A stretch of DNA of 8,371 bases from Candidatus Aenigmatarchaeota archaeon. GTDB lineage: Archaea > Aenigmatarchaeota > Aenigmatarchaeia > PWEA01 > JACRMZ01. The position numbers and the translations under genes are program-made. Location: the NCBI GenBank assembly GCA_016219455.1, contig JACRMZ010000011.1, positions 1-8,371 of the forward strand, read 5' to 3'. How positions within the stretch are numbered: position 1 is the first letter of the stretch; every line of letters begins with the position of its first letter. Below the pieces are notes generated by a model, which was not told the origin of the DNA, did not search any database, and saw only the letters and a program-made list of their open reading frames with translations. Positions 6,002-8,371 of this stretch are shown piece after piece.

Positions 6002-6288
6002 GAATAATCGCGTTCGTCCCCGACCTGTTCTTCCGCGTCAAGATTGACGCGGCGCTGAAAGGCAACGTGCGTTTTGTTTCTTCCCTGGAGAACGTCGGGG
6101 ATTTTGATTTTTTTATCGCTGGCTTAGAGGACGCCCGGGCGCAAAAGTTCATAGAGAAGCATCCAAGGAAATCAGTCTGTTTCTATTCGCACGTCAATAT
6201 TGAGATAGCAAGGCGCGCCAGGGAAATGGGCGTAAAGGCGTTTCCGAGGAGCTCGTTCCTTGAGAAGCTTTCCGAGGCTGTAAAATGA
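5998..6288 (+). CDS. Degenerate response-regulator-receiver-like protein
   Basis: A 96-residue protein that appears to be a shortened receiver (CheY) fold. MRIIAFVPDLFFRVKIDAAL looks like the first strand and helix, DFDFFIAGLED like the third strand where the phospho-acceptor Asp normally sits (here Ala or Gly), and VCFYSHVNIEIARRAREMGV then KAFPRSSFLEKL like strands and helices four and five. The acidic pair after strand one is reduced to one Asp (D9), and the usual Lys is replaced in AFPRSS. It is probably not phosphorylated and may act by binding a partner. It overlaps the PPOX stop and the zinc-ribbon start by four bases each, so the three products are made together. The fold call is from pattern only. 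Confidence 0.6.
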   Translation: MRIIAFVPDLFFRVKIDAALKGNVRFVSSLENVGDFDFFIAGLEDARAQKFIEKHPRKSVCFYSHVNIEIARRAREMGVKAFPRSSFLEKLSEAVK

Positions 6289-6437
6289 TTTCAATGCACA
6301 GGTGCGACTGCAAAAACCCATTGGAAATAACAGGCGAGATTAAGGAGGAAGGCTGGCGGACTGGTTTCCGGCTAGAGTGCAAAAAGTGCGGCAAGAAGTT
6401 CGATTACACTGGCGGGAGACTGAAGAAGGCCATATAG
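6285..6437 (+). CDS. 50-residue zinc-ribbon protein
   Basis: A very small protein, MISMHRCDCKNPLEITGEIK then EEGWRTGFRLECKKCGKKFD and YTGGRLKKAI. A CxC pair (C7, C9) and a CxxC pair (C32, C35) with the knuckle ECKKCGKKFDY form a likely single zinc ribbon, usually for nucleic-acid or protein contact. The frame begins at the ATG overlapping the previous stop (ATGA at 6285-6288). A second Met (position 4) is a possible alternative start. It is the last gene of the PPOX operon and is followed by stem-loops. Function is unknown. Confidence 0.75.
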   Translation: MISMHRCDCKNPLEITGEIKEEGWRTGFRLECKKCGKKFDYTGGRLKKAI

Positions 6438-6443
6438 GAGCCA

Positions 6444-6470
6444 CGTGCGGCAAAATTACCAATCCGCACG
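6444..6470 (+). terminator. Stem-loop after the zinc-ribbon gene
   Basis: CGTGCGG (6444-6450) and CCGCACG (6464-6470) form a perfect seven-pair stem with a 13-base A/T-rich loop, six bases after the stop. It is the likely 3' end or processing hairpin of the plus operon. There is no T-run directly after it. Confidence 0.45.
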
Positions 6471-6480
6471 CAGCTGCAAA

Positions 6481-6502
6481 ACAGGCAAGATGCCCTGTCT
6501 TT
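6481..6502. terminator. Two-way terminator hairpin between convergent genes
   Basis: ACAGGC (6481-6486) pairs with GCCCTGT (6492-6498), with one bulged C. On the plus strand CTTTTA follows; on the minus strand TTTTG follows. It sits between the plus operon end (6437) and the ATP-cone stop (6510-6508), so it can serve both. Confidence 0.55.
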
Positions 6503-6507
6503 TATGC

Positions 6508-6789
6508 TTACTTCTTGTGTCCCCGAAACTCCCTGACTATCTCCTGCATGAGTTCCGACTTCTCCTTGAGGTTTGAAAGGACCAAGTCGCGGATCTCCGA
6601 GCTGTCCACTTCCTTCTTCCCCCTCAGCTCATGCTGTATCTCCTTTGGGAGGTTGTTCTGTATGTACGTTGCCAGTTCCTTGGGCATCCCTACCCGCTTG
6701 GCCGTTTTCGACACAGCCTGCTTTATCTTTGACTGGCTGAACTTCTGCTCTGTTCCATCGCGTTTCGTCACGGTTATTGCCGGTGCCAT
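6508..6789 (-). CDS. Stand-alone ATP-cone domain protein
   Basis: A 93-residue protein that is almost entirely one ATP-cone, the nucleotide-sensing domain found at the N-terminus of ribonucleotide reductases and in the repressor NrdR. The signature ITVTKRDGTEQKFSQSKIKQ (5-24) is followed by helices with AVSKTAKRVGMPKELA (25-40) and by the EVDSSEIRDLVLSNL segment (60-74), with a charged C-terminus. There is no NrdR zinc ribbon and no reductase part. It could bind ATP or dATP and act on a partner, but no reductase gene is visible here. The ATG at 6789 is 26.5 bases from the centre of the TATA box at 6812-6819, indicating a leaderless transcript. Confidence 0.85.
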   Translation of the reverse strand: MAPAITVTKRDGTEQKFSQSKIKQAVSKTAKRVGMPKELATYIQNNLPKEIQHELRGKKEVDSSEIRDLVLSNLKEKSELMQEIVREFRGHKK

Positions 6790-6811
6790 TCCCTACCACC
6801 CCATTCATATT

Positions 6812-6819
6812 TTTATAAA
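6812..6819. promoter_or_regulatory. Palindromic TATA box midway between divergent starts
   Basis: TTTATAAA is centred at 6815.5: 26.5 bases from the ATP-cone ATG (6789) and 27.5 bases from a plus-strand ATG at 6843. The fit on the minus strand is strong. The plus-strand match is the main reason to suspect that a gene once began at 6843. Confidence 0.6.
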
Positions 6820-6842
6820 GAGACCTGTCCCCTGACTATGCT

Positions 6843-6946
6843 ATGGTTGGGGGGATTAAAAGCGTTTTCTATTCTGGAAAGGATATTTCGCAGATGTGTT
6901 GACTCGCATTACTCTTGAGGATGCCATGAAAACCGGGGATTTCTAA
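6843..6946 (+). pseudogene. Possible remnant of a leaderless gene, broken near its start
   Basis: From ATG 6843 a frame reads MVGGIKSVFYSGKDISQMC and stops at 6900-6902. A second frame then continues with LTRITLEDAMKTGDF and stops at 6944. Removing one TG of the TGTG at 6895-6898 would join them into 33 residues. A third frame then reads LRRLTTESEELISLRLN toward the AT-rich patch, though part of that is a hairpin. The start is placed as expected from the TATA box. I recognise no family. It could instead be a 19-residue peptide or chance. Confidence 0.35.
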
Positions 6947-6976
6947 GGCGACTCACTACAGAATCAGAAGAGCTAA

Positions 6977-6991
6977 TTAGTCTTCGACTAA
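6977..6991 (-). terminator. Hairpin after the AT-rich-region gene
   Basis: TTAGTC (6977-6982) and GACTAA (6986-6991) form a perfect six-pair stem with a three-base loop, 14 bases beyond the minus-strand stop at 7008-7006. It is a likely 3'-end signal, though no T-run follows it on the minus strand. Confidence 0.4.
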
Positions 6992-7005
6992 ACATCAATA
7001 TAGGA

Positions 7006-7668
7006 TTATTTTTTCATTTTTTTCAAAAGTTTATTGGCTGGCTCTATCGCAGTTATGACAGTTAGAATTACGGTTACAATTGTAAGAAGCCAAATCTGCC
7101 AATTGGTTTTACGGGTTTCAACGAGCACTCCATATTGCCAACGAGGCATTACATCAAAAAAGTATGGGAAAACATTTTCAGCATAGAGGGTAAGTTCATG
7201 TTCCGCACACCAGTTACATATCATTTCTTTAGCAAGACTCTTTTTACAATACGGAGTTGGTATAGTCAAATCATCTTTACACCCCTTTAAAAGGTTAGTT
7301 GAAGAAGCCGCTTTAATTTCGAGTTTATAGTTTCCGTCAAAAGCAAAATATGAAAAGCCTAGTGTTTTTCCCATTGAACCCGGTATTAATGTCAGTGTTT
7401 TTGAAGGTTCTATAGATTGTGTAAAAATAGTGTTCATAATAATCTCGTTTTTGGGGTTAAAAATTGAAACAGTAAACGTATCTTGAATCTTTTCATTGCC
7501 GGTGTTTGTTATATTTATTTCATATGTAAAGTCATCTCCAACAACGAGGGCGTCTGTTATTTGGACTGTGGAGACTTTTATTGAATCTACCCGAATCTCG
7601 CGGGTGTCTGCCATTACCATATTTAACAAAAACAAAACGATGGTAAAAATAGTTAAGCATCTCTTCAT
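7006..7668 (-). CDS. AT-rich exported protein with C-terminal membrane anchor (CARDB-like outer domain)
   Basis: A 220-residue protein. It has a signal peptide (MKRCLTIFTIVLFLLNMVMA), an outer region with a beta-sandwich pattern (VVGDDFTYEINITNTGNEKI, typical of CARDB- or NEW3-like domains that begin with a pair of strands around N.TNTG), four cysteines (GCKDD, YCKK, ICNWC), and one helix near the C-terminus (WQIWLLTIVTVILTVITAI) with a lysine tail. It is therefore a cell-surface protein. The frame extends to ATG 7677, but the ATG at 7668 is 26.5 bases from the TATA box at 7691-7698 and gives a better signal peptide. Its codons are clearly richer in A/T than all neighbours, suggesting recent arrival. 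Specific function is unknown. Confidence 0.75.
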   Translation of the reverse strand: MKRCLTIFTIVLFLLNMVMADTREIRVDSIKVSTVQITDALVVGDDFTYEINITNTGNEKIQDTFTVSIFNPKNEIIMNTIFTQSIEPSKTLTLIPGSMGKTLGFSYFAFDGNYKLEIKAASSTNLLKGCKDDLTIPTPYCKKSLAKEMICNWCAEHELTLYAENVFPYFFDVMPRWQYGVLVETRKTNWQIWLLTIVTVILTVITAIEPANKLLKKMKK

Positions 7669-7690
7669 GATGGTCATTGACCATTTTTAT

Positions 7691-7698
7691 TTTAAATA
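7691..7698 (-). promoter_or_regulatory. TATA box of the AT-rich exported protein
   Basis: TTTAAATA (TATTTAAA on the minus strand) is centred 26.5 bases before the ATG at 7668, supporting a leaderless start there. Between it and 7832 I see no gene that I can support. Confidence 0.55.
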
Positions 7699-7832
7699 CT
7701 GTTGCAACTTCAAATTGACACTCTACCAACATATTCACCGTTAATGGCGAGTTATCTATGCACCCAATTCCTAGTTTTCCGTCTTTATTTGATTAAACGT
7801 TTCCTTGGTGGATGGGTGGCCATTTATTTGAT

Positions 7833-7896
7833 GAACCTTTTCACATGACAAACAAGGTATCCCTTAGGGGTGCTTTGACCAATAGAGAAAAGGTTC
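7833..7896 (-). repeat. 64-base structured element, copy 2, directly after tRNA-Gly
   Basis: Read on the minus strand it begins GAACCTTTTCTCTATTGG and ends GTGAAAAGGTTC; the ten-base ends pair perfectly. It is 45/64 identical, ungapped, to 4896-4959. The two outermost stem pairs differ from copy 1 on both sides at once (T-A to G-C, G-C to A-T), which keeps the stem. An inner CAAA (7877-7874) can pair with TTTG (7852-7849). The element starts at the base after the tRNA CCA, so it is probably made as a tRNA-linked transcript and released by tRNA 3' processing. Confidence 0.75.
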
Positions 7897-7970
7897 TGGT
7901 GCGGGCGCCGGGATTTGAACCCGGCTCGCCACCTTGGCAAGGTGGTATCCTGCCGCTAGACTACGCCCGC
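7897..7970 (-). tRNA. tRNA-Gly, anticodon GCC, with encoded CCA
   Basis: A complete cloverleaf of 74 bases. The acceptor stem is GCGGGCG with CGCCCGC (seven pairs); the D-arm includes AGCGGCAGGAT. The anticodon stem CCACC/GGTGG encloses TTGCCAA, giving anticodon GCC, which reads GGC and GGU. The variable loop is CGAG; the T-arm is CCGGG-TTCAAAT-CCCGG; discriminator A. The final CCA is encoded at 7899-7897. There is no intron. No clear TATA box lies at the expected distance upstream, so it may be processed from a longer transcript. Confidence 0.97.
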
Positions 7971-7980
7971 TCTAAACCGC

Positions 7981-8020
7981 GGGAACCTGCTGTTCCCCCA
8001 GTTCCAAGGTCCTCCTGACC
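7981..8020. other. Two small hairpins between the HDAC-like gene and tRNA-Gly
   Basis: GGGAAC (7981-7986) pairs with GTTCCC (7992-7997) around a five-base loop, and GGTC (8008-8011) pairs with GACC (8017-8020), also around five bases. A second GTTCC at 8001-8005 could compete for the first arm. They lie in the 98-base gap upstream of the tRNA on its strand, perhaps as the end of the HDAC-like transcript or as a tRNA leader. Weak evidence. Confidence 0.3.
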
Positions 8021-8068
8021 CTCCCTCATTGGAGTTTTGCTCAGTTCGTTTCAATTTTTAGCTTTAAA

Positions 8069-8371
8069 TCATTTGAGATTGTGGTATGGGAAAACGGCCT
8101 TTTTGACCGTGTTTATCGACTTTTCAACGTCGTCCATGACCCATCCAGGCTTTTTGGGCTCTTTTGTGTCTGCTACCTTCATCAAAAGCTCTTTTGGGGC
8201 GTTTGCCAGTGCCAAACAAACAGTGGTCCATGACCGCGCCACGTCTTCTTTGCTGTAACCGCCTCCCCCCAAAACAAGCAGCCGCGATTTGCAAAGCTCT
8301 TCGGACAATCCCCGCAAAGAGCGCGCTATCTTCTCGTATGTTTTCGTGGTCAGCGCCATTCCAACGAGAGG
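8069..8371 (-). CDS. Histone-deacetylase-fold (AcuC/HDAC-like) hydrolase, C-terminal part (runs off the right edge)
   Basis: About 100 C-terminal residues of an arginase-deacetylase-fold amidohydrolase, which removes acetyl groups from protein lysines, polyamines or similar amides using zinc. The frame is open to the window edge (PLVGMALTTKTYEKIARSLR), as expected after a DPL...LT...Y segment. It then shows LLVLGGGGYSKEDVARSWT, the conserved GGGGY loop with the active-site Tyr followed by the VAR.W helix. The metal ligands lie upstream, outside the window. The Met at 8359 is internal, not a start. It ends 98 bases before tRNA-Gly on the same strand. The substrate cannot be predicted. Confidence 0.85.
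   Translation of the reverse strand, partial: PLVGMALTTKTYEKIARSLRGLSEELCKSRLLVLGGGGYSKEDVARSWTTVCLALANAPKELLMKVADTKEPKKPGWVMDDVEKSINTVKKAVFPYHNLK

Noticed and set aside
7496..7850. Plus-strand open frames across and beside the AT-rich gene, including a hydrophobic one ending near 7850
   Set aside because: One is antisense to a clear signal-peptide gene; the other has no promoter box or recognisable features and overlaps the structured element.
7812..8018. Plus-strand frame reading VRAPGFEPGSPPWQGGILPLDYARS
   Set aside because: This is the familiar false peptide produced by reading a tRNA gene on the opposite strand.
1..8371. CRISPR arrays, toxin-antitoxin pairs, integrases or transposases
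   Set aside because: No regularly spaced direct repeats and no recognisable proteins of these classes were found on either strand.

Overview
This window looks like chromosomal DNA of an archaeon of about 50% GC. The evidence is an archaeal-type AspRS N-terminus, RNase HII with a C-terminal PCNA-binding peptide, a class I (archaeal) CCA-adding enzyme, a HemK2/Mtq2 methyltransferase, a tRNA-Gly, and TATA boxes placed about 27 bases before start codons. The small streamlined genes, many 4-base ATGA overlaps, and a bacterial-type flavokinase where most archaea use an unrelated CTP-dependent enzyme would fit a DPANN-like lineage. That placement is inference.

Layout. The minus strand at 1-459 holds a small membrane protein and the 5' part of aspS, divergent from a plus-strand exported anchored protein (534-1154). 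That gene converges with the minus-strand unit SpoIIM-like membrane protein - rnhB (2572-1196). The plus strand at 2607-4898 carries hemK2, the CCA-adding enzyme and a small HExxH protein. A minus-strand flavokinase with a possible 40-aa follower (5535-5042) is divergent from a three-gene plus operon: PPOX/FDOR flavoprotein, receiver-like protein and zinc ribbon (5588-6437). A minus-strand ATP-cone protein follows (6789-6508). Next comes an AT-rich, foreign-looking patch with one exported protein (about 6990-7830), ending against tRNA-Gly(GCC) (7970-7897). The C-terminus of a histone-deacetylase-fold protein runs off the right edge.

Three themes stand out. (1) A 64-base structured element occurs twice (4896-4959 plus, 7896-7833 minus), 45/64 identical without gaps, with compensatory changes at its two outermost stem pairs. 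One copy begins at a stop codon, the other directly after the tRNA CCA end. A shorter 40-base relative fills the gap at 1156-1195. I do not recognise it as a known RNA family. (2) Two conserved genes, the SpoIIM-like gene and the CCA-adding enzyme, are each split between two frames, and each also appears to lack a conserved segment at the junction, so small out-of-frame deletions are more likely than single-base errors. (3) TATA-like boxes lie 24-29 bases from most first-gene starts, so leaderless transcription is likely. This resets three start codons, and two near-palindromic boxes sit exactly midway between divergent starts.

Functional links: the flavokinase (FMN synthesis) is divergent from a likely FMN- or F420-binding oxidoreductase. 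The tRNA-Gly encodes its own CCA, which may matter if the CCA-adding enzyme is really broken.
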